Notes: generated from the letters alone by a model not told the origin. Shown: positions 53,722-61,919, numbered from the stretch's first letter. The stretch is 64,000 nt of DNA from Streptomyces sp. PsTaAH-137 (GCF_003259365.1 NZ_QLLY01000010.1:227651-291650), one strand, 5' to 3'. Numbers and translations are program-made.

Positions 53722-56019
53722 TCACACGAGGCTCAGGCCCGGTCCGGAGACTGCCGTTCCCTTCCCCCAAACCCCATCGTCCGCGCGCGGCAGGGCGAAC
53801 ACAAGATACGGGTTGCTCAGAGCCGCTTGACCCGCGGCGCCCATACCCAGGTAGTGCAGCGCCTGACGCAGCGTGGTGCTGTACGAGCCGACCGCGCGCC
53901 GGACATTGGGCGCGTCCAGCCCCTCGCCCGTGACCAGCCGGTCCAGATCGACGTAGGCCGAGCGAACCACCTCCAGCTGTCGGTACGTCTCAAGGTCCTT
54001 CTGCCACCCACAGGTATGGACGGCCGGCATCAGGGCGGACCATCGTCGGAACATCTGCAAGCGGATCTCCTGCTTGGTCGGTGACAGATGCATGTGCCGA
54101 ACCAGGTCGTAGAGCGGATCCCCGACCAGGGCCATCTCCCAGTCGATCAGTGCCAGACGATGCCCGCCGCCCCGATGTCCGAGGCGGACCAGATTCCACG
54201 GGTTCAGATCGCCGTGCAGCAGCACCTTTCCCCGCCGTGTGACATCGCGCGGCGCCAGCGCCATCTTCAGCCAGCGCGCGCCCGGAAGACCCAACTTGCT
54301 TGCCACGCGCGCGGATTCCGCGGGCAGCTCCTCGACCATCCTGACGAGCTTCAGACAGAGCCAGCGGTAAAAACTGCCACTGCCACGATGCTGGTCCAGC
54401 GGCCGGGCGTCGACCTTCGACAGCGCGTACAGCTGATCCACCAGATCGTCGGCCTCCCCCGGCAGCAGACCTCGCTCCGGATGCTCGGCACGGCGGCCGG
54501 GACCGCCATGCCCCTCATAGGTGTGGAGGGTGAACTCGTCCTCCAGCTCGCTCTTGCCCAGCGCCATCACTCGCGGCGCACGCACCGCCACCCCGGCTGC
54601 CTCGATGGCTCCCAGGACCTCGTGTTCCATGAGGAAGCGGGGTTCCCGCAGGGTCACGGCCCCCAGCTTGCGGCGTACGACCACATCCACGCCTCCCGCG
54701 TTCACCACGGTGCTGAGGTGTGTCGCGCCTTTGAACACCTGGCGGGCGGAGGCCAGCGCCTCGGCCCACAGCGCTTCCTCCACCACCTTCTCGCCGAACT
54801 CGGAGCGCAGCGGCACCCGTTCGTCACGGTCCCAAGTCCAGCGCGCCCCAGGTTCCTTCTCGAGGAAACGTGCTCCACGGCCTTTGCACCATCGCAGGAT
54901 CAGCTGCTCGATGGTGCTCATCTTCGGAGGCCCGCTCAGCTGCAGTGGCCGTTCGGCCGCCTCGAGAGCCCGGTGCACCTCCAGGGCCGCCAGCTCCAGA
55001 TCACCGGGCCCGAACGAGGAACCGAGAGCCGACACGGCTCGCATCACATCCGGATACACGGACTGCGCGCGCTCAAAATCGACGTAGCGCGAGAGATCGC
55101 CCGCCACATCGTCCGTAACCTGCTCCCGGCCCTCCTCCTTCATCGCTCGGCACCACGCCTCGATGACCTCGTCCCACTGCTTGCTCGGGTAGCGCATGCG
55201 CACCAGGTGAGTCGCGAGGTCGTGCAACGGGTCCCCGTACATCGCGAGTTCCCAGTCGACGCAGATCAACGGGCGCTTCGGCTGATCGAAGGCGACGATC
55301 AAATTGTCGCGGTGAAGGTCGCCGTGCAGCAGGCTGAAAGGCCGGTTGTGGAGCTTCGGCACCCTCTCCGAAAAGTCGATCAGCGCGTGTTCGGTCACTC
55401 CCAAAGACGCGAACAGCCCACCGAACTCGGCCCAATTGGGCTGCCGGATCTGAGTATCGGCGGCCAGCGCGAGAGTCCTGAGGAACTCCGCGCTCTGTCC
55501 CGGCAGACGACGCACCGGGGACCATGTCTCCGGCAGCGGCGGAAGCTCCTCGACTCGCACCCTCGTCATCCGCGCGAGCTCTCCGGCCAGGGCCCGCACC
55601 ATCTCCGGCTCCAGGAATTCACCGGGCGGGCATGTCAGCGACAGGGGCACGCCCTGGACGTAGCTGTGGACCGCCACGTCATCCCGTCGGGCCAGGCAGC
55701 GGGGCACGTTCCCGAGGAACAGGCCGACCGCGTCCAGAACCGGTCCCTCGTCCTGCCACGTCCGGATCACCACCGGCAGGGCCTCCGGCTTCCGTGCCCG
55801 TACTGTCACCAGAGCCGGCGTCCCCAGAGAGCCGCCGAACCAACCCGCCATGGCGGACGGCAGATCCACCACCCGGTTGGTGTTGTGATGGCCCTCCATC
55901 ACCGCCCCCTTGTTCTCCGCGTACTTCATGAGCGCGGCCCATTGGGAGTCGTCCAGCGCCGCGCCCTTGATCGGGCGCGCGGGGGAAGAGGCGGACACAG
56001 GCGTCTCCTGCATGGCCAT
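53722..56019 (-). CDS. Tandem double-domain aminoglycoside-phosphotransferase-like kinase
   Basis: A 765-residue protein with two APH/choline-kinase-like domains in one chain. Domain 1 has SLLHGDLHRDNLIVAF (near residue 232) and ICVDWELAMYGDPLHDLATH. Domain 2 has VLLHGDLNPWNLVRLGH (near residue 600) and LALIDWEMALVGDPLYDLVRH. Both keep the catalytic H-G-D and N and the D-x-E metal motif, so both could be active. Substrate unknown. Start ATG 56019 is uncertain, with ATG 56013 and GTG 56118 as alternatives. 156 bases downstream of GntR copy 1. Confidence 0.78.
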   Translation of the reverse strand: MAMQETPVSASSPARPIKGAALDDSQWAALMKYAENKGAVMEGHHNTNRVVDLPSAMAGWFGGSLGTPALVTVRARKPEALPVVIRTWQDEGPVLDAVGLFLGNVPRCLARRDDVAVHSYVQGVPLSLTCPPGEFLEPEMVRALAGELARMTRVRVEELPPLPETWSPVRRLPGQSAEFLRTLALAADTQIRQPNWAEFGGLFASLGVTEHALIDFSERVPKLHNRPFSLLHGDLHRDNLIVAFDQPKRPLICVDWELAMYGDPLHDLATHLVRMRYPSKQWDEVIEAWCRAMKEEGREQVTDDVAGDLSRYVDFERAQSVYPDVMRAVSALGSSFGPGDLELAALEVHRALEAAERPLQLSGPPKMSTIEQLILRWCKGRGARFLEKEPGARWTWDRDERVPLRSEFGEKVVEEALWAEALASARQVFKGATHLSTVVNAGGVDVVVRRKLGAVTLREPRFLMEHEVLGAIEAAGVAVRAPRVMALGKSELEDEFTLHTYEGHGGPGRRAEHPERGLLPGEADDLVDQLYALSKVDARPLDQHRGSGSFYRWLCLKLVRMVEELPAESARVASKLGLPGARWLKMALAPRDVTRRGKVLLHGDLNPWNLVRLGHRGGGHRLALIDWEMALVGDPLYDLVRHMHLSPTKQEIRLQMFRRWSALMPAVHTCGWQKDLETYRQLEVVRSAYVDLDRLVTGEGLDAPNVRRAVGSYSTTLRQALHYLGMGAAGQAALSNPYLVFALPRADDGVWGKGTAVSGPGLSLV

Positions 56020-56175
56020 GCGGAAGTCAGGACGGAAACGCCTCAGGGTATCGGCCTGCGGGGGCCACCCACACTTCCTGTGTCCCAAACGGCTGATACC
56101 GGCGGACGAAAGCCACACTTCCGAGATCCGCGTTCGATAGACGAACGGTTCCGGTCCGGTCTCGGCCGACCCCGT

Positions 56176-57060
56176 TCACACGGCCAGATACTTCCAAACG
56201 GAATCGAACCACCGCTGCCAGGTGACCACGAAGACCGACCCTCGCGAATCCGGGTTCTCGTCCCTGGCGTAGTGCGTGAGGGACGCTCCCAGACCAAGTA
56301 CGTCCAAGGCCTCGACGGTCTCCGAAGAACTCAGAATGATGGGGCGGGGCTTCACCTCATAGGGGCCGTGCAGTGCCTGCGTGCGGTTCATCAAGTAGAT
56401 CTTGAAGACGGGAACGAGCGGCACATGCCTGATCGACAGATCGGCGCTCTTCACCAGCCCCTCGGCCACCAGCTGACGCAGTTCGAGCGCCAGGGACTCG
56501 GAGTGCCGGTGTGTTATGTCGAGGGCCCGCTCCCTCAGGCGAGCGTTCACATCCGCGCTGTTGTCGTCGTGGAGAGCCCGCGGGAACGGCAGGTCCAACG
56601 ACTCGTCCGGCAGGAGCATCCGCACAATGATCCGCCGCGGGGCGACAAGCCCTGACCTGACCCGCTCCAACTGTCCCTTGACCTGGGTATCCAGCGACTG
56701 CGAGGTGAAGGTGAACACGTCGAGGACGACTTCCTCCCCCGCGAACACCTCGTCGAAGCACTCCCGCAGCGTCACGCGACCCGCCCGAGCCCCGGGCAGG
56801 GTATACGACTGCACCCGCTGCGTCTTGATCACCCGGGTCCCGCTGCCCTGCCGTGGCGCGATCCAGCTTTCGCTCGCCAGCTCCGCCAAGGCCCGCTGGA
56901 TCGTGTCCCGAGAGACGGACAGTTCCTCCGCGAGTGCCCGCTGGGGCGGCAGCATGCTGTTGAGCGGGTAGCGGCCCTCTGTGATGCGCGAACGCAGCTC
57001 GTCGGCGACACGTATGACCTCCCTGCCGCCGCCACCGTTGCCGTCGCGCCCTTTCACCAC
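56176..57060 (-). CDS. GntR-type regulator with degenerate PLD-like domain (copy 1)
   Basis: A 294-residue protein. The N-terminal winged helix is GntR-like (IRVADELRSRITEGRYPLNSMLPPQRALAEELSVSRDTIQRALAELASE). From ~residue 105 it has the shared domain: VVLDVFTFTSQSL, IIVRMLLPDESLDLPFP, then FKIYLMN (K220-x4-N225-x6-G232) and the end WQRWFDSVWKYLA. It is divergent from microprotein SM1 across a 181-base gap with a palindrome. Likely autoregulator and controller of SM1, by layout. Confidence 0.78.
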   Translation of the reverse strand: MVKGRDGNGGGGREVIRVADELRSRITEGRYPLNSMLPPQRALAEELSVSRDTIQRALAELASESWIAPRQGSGTRVIKTQRVQSYTLPGARAGRVTLRECFDEVFAGEEVVLDVFTFTSQSLDTQVKGQLERVRSGLVAPRRIIVRMLLPDESLDLPFPRALHDDNSADVNARLRERALDITHRHSESLALELRQLVAEGLVKSADLSIRHVPLVPVFKIYLMNRTQALHGPYEVKPRPIILSSSETVEALDVLGLGASLTHYARDENPDSRGSVFVVTWQRWFDSVWKYLAV

Positions 57061-57176
57061 CCCATGAAACTACTCCGTCTCAGTCCACCAGCACACCGGT
57101 TTCGGTCAAATTGGTTGTAGCAGTGAAAGGTTGATTACCGATCTACCGACCCGGGGAAGTCCAATACACGTCAACC

Positions 57177-57199
57177 CGTCCAATTGGATTGATTGGACG
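57177..57199. promoter_or_regulatory. Palindrome in the GntR1/SM1 divergent gap
   Basis: cgtccaat-tggattg-attggacg, an exact 8-bp inverted repeat with 7-base centre that itself includes ccaattgg. It is 43 bases upstream of the SM1 start and probably overlaps its promoter. Its half-sites differ from the GTTGG type of the other gaps. Confidence 0.7.
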
Positions 57200-57241
57200 A
57201 CTAGTTACTGATGCCAGAGCATCGGTGAAGGGGTGGGGATC

Positions 57242-57436
57242 ATGAGCCCTCTGCTGGAGATACTGGCGCCCGTCTGCGCCTACGCCGTCGAGCAGGTCCT
57301 CCAGTCCCAGTTCGGCGTTCTGGGCATGCTGCTGCTCGGCGGCGGGGCGGCCTTCTGGCGGTCGAGCGTGCGCAGGTCAGCCTCCTGGGCAGGCGTCGCC
57401 GCGGTTCTGGTGCTTCTGGCCTTCTCTCAGGCCTGA
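57242..57436 (+). CDS. 64-residue membrane microprotein SM1
   Basis: A short frame after aagggg. It has two hydrophobic segments (ILAPVCAYAVEQVL; VLGMLLLGGGAAF) and another at the end (GVAAVLVLLAF). Aligned with SM2 and SM3 it shares the motif EQ(V/L)(L/V/I)Q-x-x-(F/Y)G, a following G-rich helix, and a basic patch. Its end overlaps the converging GntR copy 2 by 10 bases. Confidence 0.72.
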   Translation: MSPLLEILAPVCAYAVEQVLQSQFGVLGMLLLGGGAAFWRSSVRRSASWAGVAAVLVLLAFSQA

Positions 57437-58323
57437 CCCGCATCCCGCGCCACGTACTCCCACAGCCCGTCGAACATCTCCTGCTCGGCCTCCACGAAGG
57501 CGGCCTCTCTCGGGCTTCCGCCGCGGGCGAAGGCGAACATCGGGGTCTCGAAGCCGCGTACGTCGCACAGGGGCACCGGGGTGCCGTTGTCGTAGTCGTC
57601 GACCTCGCGCATGATCCGCTGCGGGATGTAGTGCCCGATCAGGGCCTCCTGCCGGTTGAGCAGATAGACCTTGCGGGTCGGGGTGCCCGTCAGGCGGCGG
57701 AACTCCGTGCGGACGTCGATGCCGCCCATCCTGCGCAGCAGTGTGAAGTTCTGCTCCAGCACCTGCTGCTGGGCGGCCAGTTGGTTGCGGTTGCGCCGGT
57801 GGAGCGCCGCGTCGAGTTCGGCGTCGTGGCCCCAGCCCTTCTCGGGCGCGGGGTAGTCGAGGTGCTGGTCGCTTGCCGGGAGCAGGACGCGGACGTGGAC
57901 CGACCGGGGGCGGCTCCGCCCCTCGAAGACCAGCCGCAGCGGCTCGCCCAGCGACACCATCAGGGTCTCCGCCGTCAGGCACACCACATCGAGGCGCACC
58001 TCCGACTCCTGGAACGCGGCGACCAGCCGTGGGCCGAGGATGCTGCGCGCCGAGCGCGATCCGGTCGGCAAGGCGGTCGGCGCCCGCTCGGCGACCTGCG
58101 GCGGGCTGCCCTTGCTCACGTTGGTCAGCAGGCCGTCCGCCCGAAGCAGTTGCAGCGCGCCCCGCACCGCGCCCCGCTCCACCCCGAACTCCTCGGCGAG
58201 CGCGGCCTGCGTGGGCAGCCGGGCGCCGGGCCCGAGCACGCCGGTCCTGATGCGTTCCCGCAGTACGTCGGCTATGCCCTCGGAGGTCGGCCGGAGCGCC
58301 GGGACGCCCTTGTCGTTCACCAC
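57427..58323 (-). CDS. GntR-type regulator with degenerate PLD-like domain (copy 2)
   Basis: A 298-residue protein. Winged helix: TSEGIADVLRERIRTGVLGPGARLPTQAALAEEFGVERGAVRGALQLLRADGLL. Shared domain from ~residue 105: VRLDVVCLTAETLMVSLGEPL, VHVRVLLPASDQHLDYP, RKVYLLN (K218-x4-N223-x6-G230) and EQEMFDGLWEYVA. GTG 58323 is preceded by ggaggtga. A GTTGG...CCAAC palindrome lies 84 bases upstream, between it and the HAD stop. Confidence 0.8.
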   Translation of the reverse strand: MVNDKGVPALRPTSEGIADVLRERIRTGVLGPGARLPTQAALAEEFGVERGAVRGALQLLRADGLLTNVSKGSPPQVAERAPTALPTGSRSARSILGPRLVAAFQESEVRLDVVCLTAETLMVSLGEPLRLVFEGRSRPRSVHVRVLLPASDQHLDYPAPEKGWGHDAELDAALHRRNRNQLAAQQQVLEQNFTLLRRMGGIDVRTEFRRLTGTPTRKVYLLNRQEALIGHYIPQRIMREVDDYDNGTPVPLCDVRGFETPMFAFARGGSPREAAFVEAEQEMFDGLWEYVARDAGQA

Positions 58324-58406
58324 GGCACGATCACCTCCGCAGTACCGATCCGCAGTACGGATATGCGGTACCCATCCCCAGTACCAAGTTCCGTCAACCT
58401 TACGCC

Positions 58407-58421
58407 AGTTGGCAGCCAACT
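58407..58421. promoter_or_regulatory. Palindromic GntR site A
   Basis: agttggcagccaact is a perfect palindrome of 15 bases (core GTTGGnnnCCAAC) in the upstream region of GntR copy 2. The same core recurs in the two other gaps below. Confidence 0.72.
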
Positions 58422-58457
58422 CCACCGACTTGTCAGCCAGAACGGAGGAGTCCCAGC

Positions 58458-59207
58458 TCAGGACCGGTTCTGCAGAATTCTCAGCAGCCCTTCCAGCGAC
58501 TCCACCACCTGAGAGGCACCCGCCTCTCTCAGCGTCCGTTTCTTGTCCTCGTTACGCGCGTAGCCGAGGAAGGCGACCCCGGCGGCCTCGGCGGCGCGCA
58601 GGTCCGTCGGGGTGTCGCCGATCATCAGGGTGGCGGCGTGGGCCGCGCCCATGGCGTTCAGCGCGCGGTTGAGGCAGTACGGGTCGGGCTTGAGGCGTTC
58701 CAGGTCCTGGGTGCGGCCGTAGATGTGCGGCTCGAAACAGGCGGAGAGGCCGCGGCCCTCCAGGTAGCGCCGGGCCACCTCGGGCGAGTTGTTGGTGGTG
58801 ATGGCGAGGCGGGCGCCGACGGCCGACCAGGTGCGGATCAGCGGGTCCGCGTACGGGGTGGGCCAGGCGGTGGGGACGGCTTGCAGCTCCTGGTCGGTGA
58901 GACGTTTCTCCATCTCCACGACCAGATCGCTGGACGGCCGCTGGAGGCCCAGGCTGCGCAGCGCGCTGTGCGGATCGCTGTCCGCGCGCTCCTCCCGCGT
59001 GAGCGCGTCGCCCAGACCCTGCGCGTCCAGCCAGGCCACCTGCTCCCGCGCGATCCACTCGGCCGGCCGTCCGGCGAACAACCGGCAGATCGGCCCGTCG
59101 AAGTCGAAGAGCACGTACCGCGCCCCTCGCACGAGATCGGTCAGTTCCCCTCGGTATTCCGTCTCATCAGCCACAGTGTCAGTCTGCTTCGCCAGATCAG
59201 AAGTCAC
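58458..59207 (-). CDS. HAD-superfamily hydrolase
   Basis: A 249-residue HAD phosphatase. Motif I VLFDFDGPICRLFAG (D-x-D), motif II AITTNNSPEV, motif III KPDPYCLNR and motif IV MIGDTPTDLRAAEAAG are all present. The GTG start overlaps the TAG stop of GntR copy 3 by one base (TAGTG), so it is translationally coupled with it. Substrate unknown; a phosphorylated metabolite linked to the regulators' ligand is a reasonable guess. Confidence 0.86.
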   Translation of the reverse strand: MTSDLAKQTDTVADETEYRGELTDLVRGARYVLFDFDGPICRLFAGRPAEWIAREQVAWLDAQGLGDALTREERADSDPHSALRSLGLQRPSSDLVVEMEKRLTDQELQAVPTAWPTPYADPLIRTWSAVGARLAITTNNSPEVARRYLEGRGLSACFEPHIYGRTQDLERLKPDPYCLNRALNAMGAAHAATLMIGDTPTDLRAAEAAGVAFLGYARNEDKKRTLREAGASQVVESLEGLLRILQNRS

Positions 59208-60103
59208 TAGGAGAGTGTCAGGTCCGACGTGATGGTTGCCCAGAGCGCGTCGAACCATTTCTGGGACTCCTCGACGAAGGCGCGGTCCCGGTGGCCCGCG
59301 CGCTTCTCGAAGGAGAACAGCAGGGCCTGGGTGCCCGTCGCCGCGTACATCTCCAGCTTGGTGCCACTGTCGATCTCCTCCTCGCGCTTGGTGACCATGT
59401 AGTACGAGAGGAGCGCCTCCTCGTGGTTGAGGAGGTAGAGCTTCACGGGGGGCGTGAACGGCAGGGCGCGGAAGGTCACCCGGACGTCGATGCCGTGCGA
59501 GGAGCGCAGCGAGCGGAGGTTGTGGCGCAGCACCTGGCCCTGGGCGTTGCGCTGGGCCAGCCAGCGCTGGTGGACCGCCACGTCGTCGGCGCGGTCGGTG
59601 CCGTCGCCGGGGTCCGGGACCGGCACCGGGAAGGCGAGGTCGATGTCGCGGCCGGGCAGCAGGATGCGGACGTCGACGACGCCGGGGCGCATCCGGCCCT
59701 CGTGGATCAGGCGGAGCGGTTCGCCGAGGGCCAGCATGAGGGTCTCCGAGGTCATGCACACCGCGTCGATGCGCACCTCGGGCGCCTGGAACGCCTCGAC
59801 GAGCCGTGGGGCCAGGGCGACCATCGTGGGCTGCGGGCCGTCGGGCGCGGTGGCCGCGGAGGCGATGCGCGGCGGGCTCCCCTTGCTGCGGCTGCTCAAC
59901 AGGCCGTCGGCCTCAAGGAGTTGGAGCGCCTGGCGGACCGTGCCGCGCTCCACTCCGAACTCCTCGGCGAGCACCGCCTGCGTGGGCAGCCGGTCGCCCG
60001 CCCTGAGCTCACCGGCCTTGATCCGGCGGCGCAGGTCGTCGGCGATCTCCTGGGGGCCCCGCTTTCTGCTTCCGTTCAGTGTCACGTCCATCGTGTCCGC
60101 CAT
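59207..60103 (-). CDS. GntR-type regulator with degenerate PLD-like domain (copy 3)
   Basis: A 298-residue protein. Winged helix: PQEIADDLRRRIKAGELRAGDRLPTQAVLAEEFGVERGTVRQALQLLEADGLL. Shared domain: VRIDAVCMTSETLMLALGEPLRLIHEGRMRPG, VRILLPGRDIDLAFP, VKLYLLN (K221-x4-N226-x6-S233) and QKWFDALWATI. ATG 60103 has gggagag upstream and gives the same length as copy 2. Divergent from SM2. A second site type, caact-N17-agttg, overlaps its upstream region. Confidence 0.8.
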   Translation of the reverse strand: MADTMDVTLNGSRKRGPQEIADDLRRRIKAGELRAGDRLPTQAVLAEEFGVERGTVRQALQLLEADGLLSSRSKGSPPRIASAATAPDGPQPTMVALAPRLVEAFQAPEVRIDAVCMTSETLMLALGEPLRLIHEGRMRPGVVDVRILLPGRDIDLAFPVPVPDPGDGTDRADDVAVHQRWLAQRNAQGQVLRHNLRSLRSSHGIDVRVTFRALPFTPPVKLYLLNHEEALLSYYMVTKREEEIDSGTKLEMYAATGTQALLFSFEKRAGHRDRAFVEESQKWFDALWATITSDLTLS

Positions 60104-60139
60104 GTCCGCCACGCTCTCCCGGGTCACAACCAAATGGTA

Positions 60140-60166
60140 CAACTCCCGTCCATTTGGCGGGAGTTG
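60140..60166. promoter_or_regulatory. 27-bp inverted repeat upstream of GntR copy 3
   Basis: Arms caactcccg and cgggagttg around tccatttgg, overlapping the likely promoter of GntR copy 3. The copy 4 gap has the same-length caact-N17-agttg element at 61472-61498. Confidence 0.65.
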
Positions 60167-60213
60167 TTGAAGACTTGTTTTTCAGGGTCGCGAGTTGGGG
60201 ACAACAATCGTGG

Positions 60214-60226
60214 GTTGGTAGCCAAC
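60214..60226. promoter_or_regulatory. Palindromic GntR site B (SM2)
   Basis: gttggtagccaac, core GTTGGnnnCCAAC, 93 bases upstream of the SM2 start in the GntR3/SM2 divergent gap. Confidence 0.72.
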
Positions 60227-60318
60227 TTGGCACCGGATGGTTATGAGATGGCACGCACTCGGCCAACCCCTCCAGCATGGCTCATGCATCTGCCGAAGCC
60301 GATGAAGGGGGAACCGTC

Positions 60319-60510
60319 GTGCCTTTCCTGAGTCTCCTCTCCGCGGTCTTCGTGATCACCTTCGAGCAGCTCGTCCAGTGGCACTACGGCCCGGCCGGCA
60401 TCGCCGGCCTGCTCCTGCTGGCCGTGGGCGTCAAGGCCAGGAACGCCACCTGCAGTTCCATCGGTGGCGTACTGCTCGCGATCATGGTGGCCGGCCCCGC
60501 GCTCCACTAG
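60319..60510 (+). CDS. 63-residue membrane microprotein SM2
   Basis: GTG start preceded by aaggggga. Two helices: LSLLSAVFVITFEQLVQW and AGIAGLLLLAVGVKARN, then GGVLLAIMVAG. Shares FEQL(V/I)QWxYGPxGI and VGxKA(R/K)N with SM3. It converges with GntR copy 4. Confidence 0.76.
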   Translation: MPFLSLLSAVFVITFEQLVQWHYGPAGIAGLLLLAVGVKARNATCSSIGGVLLAIMVAGPALH

Positions 60511-60532
60511 GCCCGGTTCCTCTGGAGCCGGA

Positions 60533-61459
60533 TCAGGGACCGATCAGCGTCAGATCCGTACTGATCGTGTTCCAGAGGCTGTTGAACCACAGGTGGGACT
60601 GCTCGACGAACGTGGTGTCACGCAGTCCCGCCCCCTGTTCGAAGGCGAAGAGCATCTGCTGGACGCCCGTCGCGTCGTACACGTCGACCCGCTCGTGATC
60701 GAGCTGCTCACCGCGCCTGCTCAGTGTGTAGTAGGCGAAGAGCGCCTCGTTGCCGTTGAGCAGATAGAGCTTGACCGGTGGCGTGAACGGGAGGGCGCGG
60801 AACTCCACGTGCACGTCCATGCCGTGCGTGGTGCGCAAAGCCGTCAGGTTGTGCTTGAGCACCTGCCCCTGCGCGTTGCGCTGCGCCAGCCAGTGGCGCC
60901 GCAGCCTCCCCCCGAGAGCCGCCTCCTGCTCCGCCTCCAGGGCTGCGGCGGGGGCCGGGAAGGCGAGGTCGATGTCCCGGCTTGGCATCAGGACGCGGAC
61001 CCTGACCTTGGCCGGTTTCATGCGGCCCGCGTGGATCTGCCGGAGGGGTTCGCCCATCGCGAGGGTCAGCGAGACCGACGTCAGGCACAGGGCGTCGATC
61101 TCCACGTCCTGCTGCCGGAAGGCGGCCGTGATCCGCGGGGCGAGCCCCACCATCGTCGGCTGCGGGGGCGCGCCCGGGCCACGGAACACCGACTGCGGGT
61201 TCTCCGCGACGGTCGCCGGGCTGCCCTTCGAGACGTTGGCCAGCAGGTGCTCGGACTGCAGAATGCGCAGCGCCTGGCGGACCGCGGAGCGCTCCACGCC
61301 GAAGTCGTCCGCCAACTGTGCCTGAGTTGGCATTCGTTGGCCCGCGCGCAGGGCCCCGGAGCGGATCCGGGCCCGCAGCTCGTCCGCCACCTCGCGGTAC
61401 GTCCACTGCGCCCGCTGCGGCTCTGGCCGTCCATTGACGGCGGCATGCTCCAAGCTCAC
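60533..61459 (-). CDS. GntR-type regulator with degenerate PLD-like domain (copy 4)
   Basis: A 308-residue protein. Winged helix: YREVADELRARIRSGALRAGQRMPTQAQLADDFGVERSAVRQALRILQSEHLL. Shared domain: VEIDALCLTSVSLTLAMGEPLRQIHAGRMKPAK, VRVLMPSRDIDLAFPAP, VKLYLLN (K230-x4-N235-x6-A242) and SHLWFNSLWNTIS. GTG 61459 is used; internal TTG is possible. It is most like copy 3, so these two look like a recent duplication. Divergent from SM3. Confidence 0.79.
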   Translation of the reverse strand: MSLEHAAVNGRPEPQRAQWTYREVADELRARIRSGALRAGQRMPTQAQLADDFGVERSAVRQALRILQSEHLLANVSKGSPATVAENPQSVFRGPGAPPQPTMVGLAPRITAAFRQQDVEIDALCLTSVSLTLAMGEPLRQIHAGRMKPAKVRVRVLMPSRDIDLAFPAPAAALEAEQEAALGGRLRRHWLAQRNAQGQVLKHNLTALRTTHGMDVHVEFRALPFTPPVKLYLLNGNEALFAYYTLSRRGEQLDHERVDVYDATGVQQMLFAFEQGAGLRDTTFVEQSHLWFNSLWNTISTDLTLIGP

Positions 61460-61471
61460 CCTTCAACGGTA

Positions 61472-61498
61472 CAACTTCACGCCATCTCAAGGGAGTTG
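61472..61498. promoter_or_regulatory. 27-bp inverted repeat upstream of GntR copy 4
   Basis: caact at 61472-61476 and agttg at 61494-61498, spaced 17 bases, same length and orientation as the element upstream of copy 3. Inner positions differ, so only the ends are conserved. Confidence 0.55.
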
Positions 61499-61546
61499 AA
61501 GGAAGGATGGTTATAAGTCGCGCTGGAGCGGAGATAAGTACCAGTG

Positions 61547-61561
61547 AGTTGGTGACCAACT
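61547..61561. promoter_or_regulatory. Palindromic GntR site C (SM3)
   Basis: agttggtgaccaact, a palindrome of the GTTGGnnnCCAAC type in the GntR4/SM3 gap; a further gttggtcacc half-site is at about 61640. Confidence 0.72.
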
Positions 61562-61672
61562 TGGACGACATGGTCGGACAACCACGGGGGTTGGCGTCGA
61601 CCACAGGAGTTGGTCTACGCCACCACTTTGGCAGCAGAGTTGGTCACCACTCCCACCTAAGGGGGTAGGGAC

Positions 61673-61858
61673 ATGCCGGTCTTCGCCATCGTCGTCGCCG
61701 CGCTGGCCATCGGATTCGAGCAGCTCATCCAGTGGAAGTACGGCCCGGTGGGCATCATCGCCTTCATCCTGCTGTCCGTCGGCCTGAAGGCCAAGAACAC
61801 CGTGATCAGCGGCATCGGGGCGGTCGCCCTCGTGATGCTGCTGGCCCAGAGCGGCTGA
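61673..61858 (+). CDS. 61-residue membrane microprotein SM3
   Basis: ATG after aaggggg. Two helices: VFAIVVAALAIGFEQLIQW and GIIAFILLSVGLKAKN, then IGAVALVMLLA. Shares the SM2 motifs. Followed by a perfect terminator hairpin. Confidence 0.78.
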   Translation: MPVFAIVVAALAIGFEQLIQWKYGPVGIIAFILLSVGLKAKNTVISGIGAVALVMLLAQSG

Positions 61859-61895
61859 CCGGGCTCCCTTCCGGAGGGGAGCCGGGAGCCCGGTC
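61857..61895 (+). terminator. Terminator after SM3
   Basis: Perfect 12-bp arms gaccgggctccc (61857-61868) and gggagcccggtc (61884-61895), beginning at the SM3 stop. Confidence 0.88.
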
Positions 61896-61919
61896 GGTCT
61901 TCGGAGTGTGCCGCCGGCC

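Noticed and set aside
54088..56655. An 855-residue plus-strand open frame
   Set aside because: Antisense to the double kinase, and its composition (His/Arg/Gln-rich) fits a shadow frame.
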